DNA of 47,656 bases, taken from JAHDBG01 sp963922315 (GTDB lineage Bacteria > Pseudomonadota > Gammaproteobacteria > Chromatiales > Chromatiaceae). The first letter of the stretch is position 1; each line of letters opens with the position of its first letter. The translations under genes were made by a program, and so were the position numbers. The DNA lies in NCBI GenBank assembly GCA_963922315.1, contig CAWUID010000013.1:1-47656 (forward strand). Reading direction: 5' to 3'. Positions 23,385 to 32,470 of this stretch are shown here, piece by piece. Below the pieces are notes generated by a model. It did no database searches and was not told the DNA's origin. It saw nothing but the letters and a program-made list of their open reading frames with translations.

Positions 23385-23819
23385 TAAATTAGCCTGGTTG
23401 ATGGTTGTGGTTTTGCCTGTGATGTCCAGATAACCGGGCAGGATTACGTCAACCACGATGGCACCTTCGGTGGACGAGGTGACATCCACGCCGATCACGC
23501 CATTCGTATCGCTGGCCGCTGTGGCGAAGGCGGCCGTGCCGCCCGGAGCAAGCTGGCTGTCCGGGTTGACGATGGCGAGAATGGTGGTGTCATCCAGAGT
23601 CGCCGGGCTTTGGGTACCACCCCGGGCCGCGATAGTCATGCGTTTTGCCAGTTCAGCGCGGATCACTCGTACCGCGTTGCTGAAGTGTTCATTCACCTGC
23701 GACATGCGTGCTTCGCGGGTATAGTTGTCGTAGGCAGGAATTGCGATACCCGCCAGAATCGCGATGATGGCAACCACAATCATCAATTCAACCAATGTGA
23801 ATCCGTGATGTTTTTTCAT
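23382..23819 (-). CDS. pilA: Type IV major pilin-like prepilin
   Basis: The 145-residue prepilin begins MKKHHG|FTLVELMIVVAIIAI, a short basic leader, the PilD cleavage site after Gly6, the methylated Phe, Glu5 of the mature chain, and the hydrophobic N-terminal helix for fibre packing. The rest is a small globular domain (APGGTAAFATAASDTNG, VDVILPGYLDI). I see no cysteine pair of the classical D-region. A strong ribosome site (GAGGT) precedes the start on the minus strand. It could be a major pilin or a minor pilin/pseudopilin; the single-gene setting leans to a pilin. Other pil genes are not nearby apart from pilD. Confidence 0.88.
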   Translation of the reverse strand: MKKHHGFTLVELMIVVAIIAILAGIAIPAYDNYTREARMSQVNEHFSNAVRVIRAELAKRMTIAARGGTQSPATLDDTTILAIVNPDSQLAPGGTAAFATAASDTNGVIGVDVTSSTEGAIVVDVILPGYLDITGKTTTINQANL

Positions 23820-23905
23820 AGTTTACCTCGGTGTTTTAGTAAGAGAGCATTTGATTATTACCTGGAATATACCACTCCGGGTTGGCAAAAAGCGAGCCAT
23901 TTCTG

Positions 23906-24637
23906 ATGCGGTGGTCTGCCTATGCCGCGCCGGCAGCTTTTTATCCCCTGGCCAGGTGCTGGGCGCCCTGGTTCTGGCGCGTGGCCTTATTATTGCTCGC
24001 TGTCGGGCTGTACCTGAGCTTTTTCGTGGCACCAACTGACTACAAACAAGGGGAAGGCTACCGCATCATCTTTGTGCATGTACCAGCAGCCTGGATGTCG
24101 ATGTTGATTTATCTGGTGATGGCAGGTTGGAGTCTGATCGGGCTGATCTTGAACACTCGTTTGTCGGCGATGATGACTCAGGCGCTGGCACCGACCGGTG
24201 CAATGTTCACGTTTGTGGCATTATGGACCGGTGCCTTCTGGGGCAAGCCGATGTGGGGCACCTGGTGGGAATGGGATGCGCGGATTACGTCAGAACTGAT
24301 TTTGTTGTTCTTGTATCTGGGCTATCTGGCGCTGCGCAATGCAATACCCGACCCCCGACGCGCAGACCGTGCCAGTAGCCTGCTGGTGCTGGTCGGGGTG
24401 GTGAATATCCCGATCATATATTTTTCAGTCGAATGGTGGAACACATTGCACCAAGGCTCCAGCATTAAGCTGAATGCACAAACCAGCATGGATGAAACCA
24501 TGCTAGTGACTCTGCTGGTGATGGTGCTTGGCTTCTGGGCCTATAGTATTGCGATGGCACTTACCCGGGTGCAGCAGATTATGTTGCAGCGTGAACGGGC
24601 TACTGACTGGGTGCGAACCACCTGCGGGTATCTTTGA
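23906..24637 (+). CDS. ccmC: Haem exporter CcmC (cytochrome c maturation)
   Basis: CcmC is a six-helix inner-membrane protein that loads haem onto CcmE for c-type cytochrome assembly. The tryptophan-rich haem motif WWEWD is at 120-124 (GTWWEWDARITSE), flanked by haem-ligand histidines in VHVPAAW (H58) and WWNTLHQGS. From ATG 23906 the protein has 243 residues, as expected; a TTG at 23882 would add eight residues. The rest of the ccmABDEFGH operon does not follow, which is unusual, since ccmC is nearly always inside it. It starts 86 bp from the divergent pilin gene. Confidence 0.93.
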   Translation: MRWSAYAAPAAFYPLARCWAPWFWRVALLLLAVGLYLSFFVAPTDYKQGEGYRIIFVHVPAAWMSMLIYLVMAGWSLIGLILNTRLSAMMTQALAPTGAMFTFVALWTGAFWGKPMWGTWWEWDARITSELILLFLYLGYLALRNAIPDPRRADRASSLLVLVGVVNIPIIYFSVEWWNTLHQGSSIKLNAQTSMDETMLVTLLVMVLGFWAYSIAMALTRVQQIMLQRERATDWVRTTCGYL

Positions 24638-24750
24638 AAACTGCTGTGCTTGCAAATACTTCGTTAAAAAATGCTCATGTACGACTTGTACACTGTGCTT
24701 TTTCGCCTCGTCTTTGCTGCGCTCGCGACGTTTTCAGGGGTACCCGCACG
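24638..24750. other. Non-coding spacer between ccmC and aroB with small hairpin
   Basis: No gene is seen. The spacer holds TGTAC-GACTT-GTACA, a small inverted repeat, and a stretch alternating T-rich and GC-rich blocks. The convergent genes ccmC and aroB end at its borders, so it may serve as a shared 3' region. No second copy was found in the window. Confidence 0.4.
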
Positions 24751-25833
24751 CTAAGCTGTACAGCAAGCGCGTAGCGTGTCGTCCAGTGTCTGGGTGGGGA
24801 AGTCGCTGCTGATTACTGCCTGGCCGATGCCACGTAGCAGGATCAGACGCAGGTGTCCGTTCTGCACTTTTTTATCGACGGCCATGTGTTGTCTGAATTC
24901 TGCCGGACTGAGCGCCGGTGGTGCGGTGGGTAATCCAGCCGTTGCCAGCAGGGCACTAATACGCGCCTGATCAGTTGCGCTCAACCAGCCCAGGCGGTGC
25001 GACAGGTCAGCGGCCATCACTATGCCGGCGGCGACTGCCTCGCCATGCAGCCAGTTACCGTATCCCAGCCCGGTTTCAATCGCATGGCCGAAGGTATGGC
25101 CCAGATTGAGCAGGGCGCGGGTGCCGGTTTCTCGTTCGTCAGCCGCAACAATCGCGGCCTTATCCGCGCAGCAGCGCTGAATCGCATACGCCAGTGCATC
25201 CGGATCGCGCTGACATAGTGCGGTTATATTCGTTTCCAGCCAGACAAAAAAATCCGGATCGTTGATCAGGCCGTATTTGATCACTTCCGCCAGTCCGGCG
25301 GATAGTTCGCGATCTGGTAACGTATTCAGGGTGCTGGTATCGGCAATCACCGCTTGTGGCTGGTGAAACGCACCGATCATATTTTTGCCGAGCGCATGAT
25401 TGATGCCAGTCTTGCCGCCGACAGAAGAATCGACCTGGGCCAGCAATGTGGTCGGCATCTGGATAAAATGCACACCGCGCTGATAGCTGGCAGCAGCAAA
25501 TCCGGTCATGTCGCCGATTACACCACCGCCGAGTGCAATCAGCGTGGTCTGGCGGTCATGCCGCTGTTGTAACAACGCATCATAAATCTGATTCAACGTC
25601 GTCAGGTTTTTGTATTGTTCACCATCCGGCAGAATCAGCTCATCAACCTGGTAATCAGCTAAGGCTTGTTGCAGTTGGCTCAGATACAGAGGTGCCACCG
25701 TGGTATTGGTAACAATCAATATCCGGTTGCTACGAAGATAAGGTGCAAAATGGTCAGGATGGGCGAGCAGATCGGTGCCAATCTGAATCGGATAACGGTG
25801 TTCGGGTAGTTCAACCCAGTGTGTGGATAACAT
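24751..25833 (-). CDS. aroB: 3-dehydroquinate synthase
   Basis: AroB converts DAHP to 3-dehydroquinate, the second shikimate-pathway step, with NAD+ and a divalent metal. The 360-residue protein has PDGEQYKNLTTLNQIYDALL, ALGGGVIGDMTGFAAASYQRG (NAD site), QMPTTLLAQVDSSVGGKTGIN, and the metal-binding histidines in LNLGHTFGHAIE and the NWLHGEAVAAG segment. ATG 25833 gives the family length; a TTG at 25854 would overlap the divergent mrp gene further. It is usually coupled to aroK, which is not here. Its start lies 14 bp from the preferred mrp start. Confidence 0.95.
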   Translation of the reverse strand: MLSTHWVELPEHRYPIQIGTDLLAHPDHFAPYLRSNRILIVTNTTVAPLYLSQLQQALADYQVDELILPDGEQYKNLTTLNQIYDALLQQRHDRQTTLIALGGGVIGDMTGFAAASYQRGVHFIQMPTTLLAQVDSSVGGKTGINHALGKNMIGAFHQPQAVIADTSTLNTLPDRELSAGLAEVIKYGLINDPDFFVWLETNITALCQRDPDALAYAIQRCCADKAAIVAADERETGTRALLNLGHTFGHAIETGLGYGNWLHGEAVAAGIVMAADLSHRLGWLSATDQARISALLATAGLPTAPPALSPAEFRQHMAVDKKVQNGHLRLILLRGIGQAVISSDFPTQTLDDTLRACCTA

Positions 25834-25847
25834 AGATGGAGTCAGAG

Positions 25848-26942
25848 GTGACAAACATTAGCGAAGATCAGGTCAAGGCAGCATTAGCGGCCTATATTGA
25901 GCCGCATCTGCAATCTGATCTGGTCAGTGCCAAGGCGGTAAATAAAATCCTGATCTCACAGGATCAGGTCACAATCCGTATTGTATTAGGTTTTCCGGCT
26001 CAGAGTGTGCACGCTGAGCTGACAGCCGGGATACAGGCAGCCGTGCAACAGGCGCTGCCGGCAGTACGGCAATGTTCGGTTGAGATACAAACCCGGATCA
26101 TGGCACATGCGGTACAAACTGGCCTGCAGCCATTGCCGCAGGTAAAGAATGTGATTGCGATTGCCTCCGGCAAGGGCGGGGTAGGGAAATCAACCACCGC
26201 AGTGAATCTGGCCCTGGCCCTGGCCGCAGAAGGTGCGCAGGTAGGAATTCTGGATGCGGACATCTACGGCCCCTCACAACCACGCATGCTGGGCGTCTCA
26301 GGCCAGCCGGAAAGTGAAGATGGCAAGCACCTGGAACCGATGCGCAGTTATCATCTGCAGGCGATGTCGATCGGCTTTCTGGTAGAAGAAGATACACCGA
26401 TGATCTGGCGTGGGCCGATGGTGACGCAAATGTTAACCCAGTTGGTACAAGAGACGAACTGGTCTGAACTGGATTATCTGATCGTCGATCTACCGCCTGG
26501 TACCGGTGACACCCAATTGACTCTGGCCCAGAAAGTACCGGTTGCCGGTGCGGTGATTGTAACCACCCCGCAGGATATTGCATTGCTGGATGCACGCAAG
26601 GGCCTGCGCATGTTTGAAAAGGTGAAAGTACCTGTTCTGGGCATCGTTGAAAATATGTCGACGCATATCTGTTCACAATGCCAGCATGAAGAACCGATTT
26701 TTGGTCATGGTGGTGGTGAGCGCATTGCTGCGCAATATGGTGTACCGTTATTGGGTGCGCTGCCGTTACAATTGTCGATTCGCGCACAGGCGGACGATGG
26801 CAAGCCAACGGTGGTTGCAGAACCGGACGGGCCGATCGCACAAACCTATCGGCGGATTGCGCGCAATCTGGCTGCGGCCCTGTCGCGGCAGAAGCGTGAT
26901 TATGCGGCAAAGTTTCCGAAGATCATGGTACAGAACGATTAG
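25848..26942 (+). CDS. apbC: Mrp/ApbC iron-sulfur cluster carrier ATPase
   Basis: ApbC/Mrp is a cytosolic P-loop ATPase that binds and transfers Fe-S clusters. The 364-residue protein starts with a MIP18-like domain, then IASGKGGVGKSTTAVNLALA (deviant Walker A at 108-115), LDADIYGPSQPRML, DLPPGTGDTQLTL, and C-S-Q-C in STHICSQCQHEE, the cluster-binding CxxC. GTG 25848 is chosen because GGAG at 25838-25841 lies six bases upstream; ATG 25836 would overlap that site and lies 2 bp from the aroB start. hflK follows after 34 bp. Confidence 0.94.
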   Translation: MTNISEDQVKAALAAYIEPHLQSDLVSAKAVNKILISQDQVTIRIVLGFPAQSVHAELTAGIQAAVQQALPAVRQCSVEIQTRIMAHAVQTGLQPLPQVKNVIAIASGKGGVGKSTTAVNLALALAAEGAQVGILDADIYGPSQPRMLGVSGQPESEDGKHLEPMRSYHLQAMSIGFLVEEDTPMIWRGPMVTQMLTQLVQETNWSELDYLIVDLPPGTGDTQLTLAQKVPVAGAVIVTTPQDIALLDARKGLRMFEKVKVPVLGIVENMSTHICSQCQHEEPIFGHGGGERIAAQYGVPLLGALPLQLSIRAQADDGKPTVVAEPDGPIAQTYRRIARNLAAALSRQKRDYAAKFPKIMVQND

Positions 26943-26976
26943 TAAGTGGTAATTTGTTTTAACTCAGGAGAGCAAT

Positions 26977-28137
26977 ATGGCCTGGAACGAGCCGGGAAAC
27001 GATTCACGTGGCCCATGGGATAAAAAACAGCGCAATCAGGGACCACCTGATCTGGATGAGGTGGCGCGTCAGTTACAGGAAAAGGTGAGTAACCTGTTTG
27101 GTGGCAGAAAACAAAACAATACCGGTAATAGTGGTAACAGCGGCGGTAAATTGCCGAACAGTGGCCCACTTCTTGCACTGGCCGGGATTATCGGTGCTGG
27201 TTTTCTGGCTTATCAGAGCTTTTACACAATACAACCTGCGGAACGTGGTGTGGTACAACGCTTTGGTGCTTACCACTCAGTCACTGCACCGGGGCCGCAT
27301 TTCAAGATACCCTTGATTGATACGGTTGAGACGGTGAATGTCGACCAGGTGAACAAATTTGTGCACAGTGCACAAATGCTGACCAAAGACGAAAACATCG
27401 CCGATGTGCGGGTCGAAGTACAGTTCCGTATTCAGGATGCGCCGGACTATCTGTTCCAGGATGCGAACCCGAATGGCACGATCCGGGGTGCGGTCGAATC
27501 GTCATTGCGCGAAGTGATCGGCAAAAATAACCTGGATCAGGTGATGACCGATAACCGGATCGGGATTGCGCTGGATGTGCAGAAAGGCACCCAGGCTATG
27601 TTAGACTTGTATCAGACCGGCCTGATCGTGACCAATATCAACATCCAGGGTGCCCGGCCACCAGAACCGGTGCAGGACGCATTTGCGGATGCGATCAAGG
27701 CACGTGAAGATAAAGAACGGTTACAGAACCAGGCCCAGACCTACGCGAATGATGTGGTGCCCCGCGCACGCGGTAATGCAGCACGTCAGGTTGAGGATGC
27801 GAAGGCATACAAGACGAAGGTGGTCGCTGAAGCACAGGGTGAATCAGAACGCTTTCTGGCCCTGCTGACCGAATACCAGAAAGCGCCGGGTGTGACGCGT
27901 GAGCGGCTCTATCTGGAGACGATGCAGGAAGTGCTGCAAAGCTCCGGCAAGGTACTGCTGGACGTGAAGGAAGGGAATAACCTGACTTATCTGCCACTGG
28001 ATCGGCTGATGCGTGCTCCAATGCAGGCGCAGAATATTGCGCCCTACGCAACTGATGGTACAACGACAGAACCCACACTGACCCAGCGGCTGGATAATGC
28101 GCGCCGCGCTCTGACTCGCGACCGAGGAACCCGCTGA
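26977..28137 (+). CDS. hflK: FtsH-modulating protein HflK
   Basis: HflK forms with HflC a large inner-membrane cage around the FtsH protease. The 386-residue protein begins MAWNEPGNDSRGPWDKK, has a Gly/Asn-rich cytoplasmic stretch, one membrane helix (LALAGIIGAGFLAYQSFYTI), and a periplasmic SPFH/band-7 domain opening QPAERGVVQRFGAYHSV. A long helix with EDKERLQNQAQTYANDVVP and a C-terminal tail follow. AGGAG lies just upstream of ATG 26977. Its stop overlaps hflC by one base (TGATGA). In Enterobacteria the pair follows hfq-hflX; here it follows mrp. Confidence 0.95.
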   Translation: MAWNEPGNDSRGPWDKKQRNQGPPDLDEVARQLQEKVSNLFGGRKQNNTGNSGNSGGKLPNSGPLLALAGIIGAGFLAYQSFYTIQPAERGVVQRFGAYHSVTAPGPHFKIPLIDTVETVNVDQVNKFVHSAQMLTKDENIADVRVEVQFRIQDAPDYLFQDANPNGTIRGAVESSLREVIGKNNLDQVMTDNRIGIALDVQKGTQAMLDLYQTGLIVTNINIQGARPPEPVQDAFADAIKAREDKERLQNQAQTYANDVVPRARGNAARQVEDAKAYKTKVVAEAQGESERFLALLTEYQKAPGVTRERLYLETMQEVLQSSGKVLLDVKEGNNLTYLPLDRLMRAPMQAQNIAPYATDGTTTEPTLTQRLDNARRALTRDRGTR

Positions 28138-29000
28138 TGAAACCAAAAAGTCTGATAGCAATTATTTTGCTTGCTGTGGGTGTTGTGTTTGCGAATGCAG
28201 CCCTGTTTGTGGTGCCGGAACAACAGACTGCATTATTACTGCGTCTGGGTGAAATCGTGGATTCGGACTATGAGCCGGGTTTGCATTTCAAAATGCCGCT
28301 GATTCAGGAAGTGGTCAAATTTGACAAACGGATCCAGACTCTGGATGCGAGTCCGGAACGGTTTCTGACCGGCGAGAAAAAATTCGTGGTGGTGGATTCA
28401 TTCGCGAAATGGCGCATTGCGGATGTGGCGCAATATTTTCGGTCTACCCGGGGTAATCAGCGCACTACATCTCGCTTGCTGCAGGCGCGGATCAACTCCG
28501 CATTGCGGGATGAGTTTGGTCAGCGCACGATTCGTGAAGTGGTCTCCGGCGAGCGAACCGAAATCATGCGCAAACTGGCACAGACCTCGAATGAGTCGGC
28601 CAGCGACCTGGGTGTGGAAGTGATCGACGTACGGATCAAGCGGATTGATTTCGAAGAAAAGATCAGCGAAACCATCTACGAACGGATGCGTACCGAACGG
28701 CAACGGGTCGCTTCGGAGCTGCGCGCACAGGGTGCGGAAGAAGCAGAAAAGATCCGCGCAAACGCCGACCGGCAACGCACCGAAATCCTGGCGGATGCGT
28801 ATCGTCAAGCTGAATTGATCCGGGGTGAAGGTGATGCCGAATCTGCCGACACCTATGCCCAGGCATTTCAGCAGGATAGCGATTTCTATGCATTCTGGCG
28901 TAGCCTGAAGGCTTATCGCCGGGTGTTTCAGGATGGTGGCAGCCTGATGGTGCTGGATCCGGATGCGGAATTCTTCCGCTATTTCTCTGCACAGGACTAG
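28137..29000 (+). CDS. hflC: FtsH-modulating protein HflC
   Basis: HflC is the partner of HflK in the SPFH cage regulating FtsH. The 287-residue protein has an N-terminal membrane helix (SLIAIILLAVGVVFANAALFV) and the band-7 domain opening VPEQQTALLLRLGEIVDSDYEPGLHFKMPL. DVRIKRIDFEEKISETIYERM follows, then a charged helix (AQGAEEAEKIRANADRQRT). Length is usual. The hsd restriction operon begins 46 bp after the stop with no clear terminator between, so the accessory operon sits directly on the 3' flank of hflKC. Confidence 0.95.
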   Translation: MKPKSLIAIILLAVGVVFANAALFVVPEQQTALLLRLGEIVDSDYEPGLHFKMPLIQEVVKFDKRIQTLDASPERFLTGEKKFVVVDSFAKWRIADVAQYFRSTRGNQRTTSRLLQARINSALRDEFGQRTIREVVSGERTEIMRKLAQTSNESASDLGVEVIDVRIKRIDFEEKISETIYERMRTERQRVASELRAQGAEEAEKIRANADRQRTEILADAYRQAELIRGEGDAESADTYAQAFQQDSDFYAFWRSLKAYRRVFQDGGSLMVLDPDAEFFRYFSAQD

Positions 29001-29046
29001 CCGACTACGCAGATCACCGCCAGGCTCTGTAAGTCTGGCGGGAGAC

Positions 29047-30645
29047 ATGAGCGACTGCATGCAACACAACAAAGAAACCGAGCGCAGCGAGCTACACAAA
29101 ACCATCTGGCGCATAGCAAACGACCTGCGTGGCAGCGTAGATGGCTGGGACTTTAAAAGCTATGTGCTCGGTATGTTGTTCTACCGCTTCATTTCTGAGA
29201 ACCTGACCGGTTACATCAACCAACAGGAACACAGCGCCGGCAATCTGGATTTTGACTATGCACAGCTAAGTGACGCAGAAGCAGAGTCTGGTCGCGTGCT
29301 GACAGTGATAGACAAAGGATTTTATATCCTGCCATCTGAACTGTTCGTCAACGTATGCCGACGCGCCAGAGAAGATACCGATCTGAATGAAACCCTGAGC
29401 CGGATCTTTGCCCGTATTGAAGAATCCGCCAGAGGAAATCTCAGCGAAGATAACTTCAAAGGGTTGTTTGACGACCTGGATGTCAACAGCAGCAAACTCG
29501 GCACCACAGTTGCCAGGCGCCATACCCGGCTGGTCAGCCTGCTGACTGCCATCAGTGACCTGCCGTTAAGTCATGGTAGTCATTTTGCACACAACACCAT
29601 CGACCTGTTCGGCGATGCCTACGAATACCTGATGCAGATGTACGCCTCCACGGCTGGAAAATCCGGGGGCGAATTTTACACACCGCAGGAAGTTTCCGAG
29701 CTGCTCGCCCGCATCACCGTGGTGGGCAAGAACAAGGTGAACAGAGTCTACGACCCAGCTTGTGGTTCCGGCTCACTGCTGCTGCAATTCATCAAAGTAC
29801 TTGGCCGGGATAAGGTACAAGGCTTCTTCGGCCAAGAAATCAACCTGACCACATTTAACCTGTGTCGCATCAACCTGTTCCTGCACGACGTCAATTACGA
29901 AAAATTTGATATTGCGCATGGTGACACACTGACTGATCCGGTCCATTGGGACGAAGAGCCTTTCGAAGCCATCGTCTCCAATCCTCCCTATTCCATCAGA
30001 TGGGAGGGCAAAGATAATCCTCTTCTCATCAACGACCCGCGCTATGCTCCAGCGGGCGTTCTCGCCCCCAAAAGCAAGGCCGATCTGGCCTTTGTGATGC
30101 ACATCCTATCCTGGCTGGCCGTCGATGGCACAGCTGCCATCGTCGAATTTCCCGGTGTCCTCTATCGTGGTGGTGCGGAAAACAAAATCCGCCAGTATCT
30201 GATCGATAACAACTATATTGATACCGTCATACAACTGCCGCCCGACCTTTTCTTTGGCACGACTATCGCGACCTGCATCATCGTGCTGAAAAAATCCAAG
30301 ACTGACAATGCCACCTTGTTTATTGATGCCACAGCGGAATGTATCCGCAGTGGCAACAAAAACAAACTGCTGGCCACACATCAGCAAAAGATCCTGACTG
30401 CCTTTACCCAACGTGAAGATAGCGCACATTTTGCACGGCTGATACCGAACGAACAGATTGCTGCTAACGAATACAACCTGTCTGTTTCGGCCTACGTCGA
30501 GCAAAAAGATGAACGTGAAGAAATCAACATCGCCGAGCTGAATGCTGAGATTGACCGGATTGTTGCCAGACAGACGAAGCTGAGAACCCGGATTGATGCC
30601 ATCGTTGCAGAACTGGAAGGGAAGCCAGATGGTACTGCAAAATAA
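29047..30645 (+). CDS. hsdM: Type I restriction-modification DNA methyltransferase subunit
   Basis: HsdM methylates adenine in the target half-sites and forms M2S and R2M2S complexes. The 532-residue protein has the N-terminal HsdM_N helical domain (IANDLRGSVDGWDFKSYVL), SAM motif I in YDPACGSGSLLL, catalytic motif IV in VSNPPYSIRW, and APAGVLAPKSKADLAFVMH. Family resemblance is to EcoR124/HindI-type (IC-like) enzymes. Start choice: ATG 29047 or 29059; GGAG at 29041 is close to the first and 14 nt from the second. It overlaps the following fic gene by 17 bp. Confidence 0.96.
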   Translation: MSDCMQHNKETERSELHKTIWRIANDLRGSVDGWDFKSYVLGMLFYRFISENLTGYINQQEHSAGNLDFDYAQLSDAEAESGRVLTVIDKGFYILPSELFVNVCRRAREDTDLNETLSRIFARIEESARGNLSEDNFKGLFDDLDVNSSKLGTTVARRHTRLVSLLTAISDLPLSHGSHFAHNTIDLFGDAYEYLMQMYASTAGKSGGEFYTPQEVSELLARITVVGKNKVNRVYDPACGSGSLLLQFIKVLGRDKVQGFFGQEINLTTFNLCRINLFLHDVNYEKFDIAHGDTLTDPVHWDEEPFEAIVSNPPYSIRWEGKDNPLLINDPRYAPAGVLAPKSKADLAFVMHILSWLAVDGTAAIVEFPGVLYRGGAENKIRQYLIDNNYIDTVIQLPPDLFFGTTIATCIIVLKKSKTDNATLFIDATAECIRSGNKNKLLATHQQKILTAFTQREDSAHFARLIPNEQIAANEYNLSVSAYVEQKDEREEINIAELNAEIDRIVARQTKLRTRIDAIVAELEGKPDGTAK

Positions 30646-31234
30646 ATTGGGCATCACAAACCAGATTGAACTGGCAAAGATGGAAGAAAAAATCAGCAAA
30701 CAAAAGGCCAGACAATTATTTGATACCGGTGATATTCAGCAAGTGGTCGCAGGGACGTGGGCTGGATTGTCTTTTATTCATGCATACCTGCTTGCAGATA
30801 TTTATGACTTTGCCGGGAAGATTCGTGAAGTCAACCTGGCGAAGGGCAATTTCCGGTTTGCGCCATTGATGTACCTGCGGCAATCGTTACAGCATATTGA
30901 GACGATGCCGCAGCATAACTTTGCAGACATTATTGAGAAATATGTCGAAATGAACATTGCGCACCCTTTTCGCGAAGGTAACGGGAGAGCAATGCGCCTC
31001 TGGCTGGATCTAATACTGAAAAACGAAATTCAACAAGTGATCGACTGGAACCTGGTGGATAAAGCAGACTATCTGTCTGCCATGGAACGCAGTGTGGTGA
31101 AAGATACAGAAATCAAAGTGCTATTGAAAGCCGCACTGACCAGGCGGATCAATGATCGCGCACTCTTTATGCAGGGCATTGATGTCAGCTATTACTATGA
31201 AGGCTACAGCGCATATAAGACCGAGGATATGTGA
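30629..31234 (+). CDS. Fic-domain AMP-transferase, class III (NmFic-like)
   Basis: Fic enzymes attach AMP or related groups to target proteins. The 201-residue protein has the complete active motif HPFREGNGRAMR (H112 to R123) and, near its end, S187-Y-Y-Y-E191-G, the C-terminal (S/T)x3E(G/N) inhibitory helix that defines class III. Long stretches match Neisseria NmFic as I recall it, such as FDTGDIQQV, DIYDFAGKIRE, KYVEMNIAHPF and SYYYEGY. NmFic-type Fic is held inactive by that helix in tetramers and modifies DNA gyrase/topoisomerase IV subunits. ATG 30629 follows GGAAGGGAAG and overlaps hsdM; its stop overlaps hsdS (TGATG). It is thus a true member of the RM operon. Confidence 0.93.
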   Translation: MVLQNKLGITNQIELAKMEEKISKQKARQLFDTGDIQQVVAGTWAGLSFIHAYLLADIYDFAGKIREVNLAKGNFRFAPLMYLRQSLQHIETMPQHNFADIIEKYVEMNIAHPFREGNGRAMRLWLDLILKNEIQQVIDWNLVDKADYLSAMERSVVKDTEIKVLLKAALTRRINDRALFMQGIDVSYYYEGYSAYKTEDM

Positions 31235-32433
31235 TGAGCCGGATTGATGAGTTAATTGCTGAGCATTGCCCGGATGGTGTAGAGTTCCATCCAATAGAAA
31301 AAGTTTGCAGTATTGCCAATAATAAAAGAAAACCTATTAAATCTAGTTTAAGGATTCCAGGAAAAATACCATATTATGGAGCTAACAATATACAAGGCTA
31401 TGTCGAAGGTTATACTCATCAAGGAGATTATATCCTAATTGCTGAGGATGGATCGGCAAGTTTAAATAACTACTCAGTTCAACATGCCAATGGGAAATTT
31501 TGGGCAAATAACCATGTCCATGTCATACAAGGTAAAGATGAACTAAATAATAGATTTTTATTTTACTGGCTTGGCACTATAAATTTTCGTCCGTTTTTAT
31601 CAGGTGCAGGACGTGCGAAGCTTACCAAAGCTAAAATGATAGAAATAAAAATCCCTATACTGCCGCTTGAGGTGCAATGGGAAGTTGTGAAAGTACTTGA
31701 TACTTTCACGGAACTGGAGGCAGCACTGGAGATGGAATTAGAGGCGGAACTGGAGGCGCGGCGGCGGCAGTATCAATATTATCGTGATATGCTATTGAGC
31801 TTTGATAGAGATAAAAGTGAAATAAGTAAACAAGAAGTAATGTGGGTGACCTTGGGAGAGGTTGGTAAGTTTATTCGTGGATCAGGTATTCAGAAATCGG
31901 ATTTCACTGCGTCTGGTATAGGCTGTATTCACTATGGCCAGATTCACACGTATTACAGGATATGGGCGGAGATAACAAAGTCGTTTATTGACGAAAATAC
32001 TACAGCATCCTTACGAAAAGCTTGTGCAGGTGATTTGGTAATTGCTACCACAAGCGAAAATGATAAAGATGTGGCTAAAGCTGTCGCCTGGTTAGGTAGT
32101 GAAGAAGTAGCTATTAGCGGTGACGCCTATATTTTCCGGCATACGCTGAACCCGAAATATATTTCCTATTTTTTTCAGACAAATTTGTTTCAGTTGCAGA
32201 AAAAATCATATATTACAGGGGCTAAGGTAAAGCGAATATCTGGTAAGAATCTTGCGAGGGTTAATATTCCTGTCCCACCGATGGAAGAACAAGTGCGCAT
32301 TGTTGCCATTCTTGATAGATTCGATGCGCTGGTGAATGATATTGCCATTGGTCTGCCAGCCGAAATCAAGGCACGTCGCAAACAATATGAACATTACCGT
32401 GACCGGTTGTTAACATTTCGGCAGGCTGTCTGA
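31234..32433 (+). CDS. hsdS: Type I restriction-modification specificity subunit
   Basis: HsdS recognises the bipartite DNA target. The 399-residue protein has two target-recognition domains (roughly 10-145 and 200-345), each followed by a helical conserved region. The first is LDTFTELEAALEMELEAELE with RRRQYQYYRDMLLSF; the second is ILDRFDALVNDIAIGLP with RRKQYEHYRDRLLTF. The similar ends show the usual internal duplication. The TRDs are AT-rich relative to the conserved regions, as expected from frequent TRD exchange. The recognition sequence cannot be read from the protein. The start ATG at 31234 overlaps the fic stop. Confidence 0.95.
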   Translation: MSRIDELIAEHCPDGVEFHPIEKVCSIANNKRKPIKSSLRIPGKIPYYGANNIQGYVEGYTHQGDYILIAEDGSASLNNYSVQHANGKFWANNHVHVIQGKDELNNRFLFYWLGTINFRPFLSGAGRAKLTKAKMIEIKIPILPLEVQWEVVKVLDTFTELEAALEMELEAELEARRRQYQYYRDMLLSFDRDKSEISKQEVMWVTLGEVGKFIRGSGIQKSDFTASGIGCIHYGQIHTYYRIWAEITKSFIDENTTASLRKACAGDLVIATTSENDKDVAKAVAWLGSEEVAISGDAYIFRHTLNPKYISYFFQTNLFQLQKKSYITGAKVKRISGKNLARVNIPVPPMEEQVRIVAILDRFDALVNDIAIGLPAEIKARRKQYEHYRDRLLTFRQAV

Positions 32434-32470
32434 TGCCTATCTGTCAGATTCTGCTTAAAGAGACCAACTG

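Noticed and set aside
23820..23905. Sigma-54 promoter for pilA
   Set aside because: No GG-N10-GC pair with proper context was found in the short divergent region on the minus strand.
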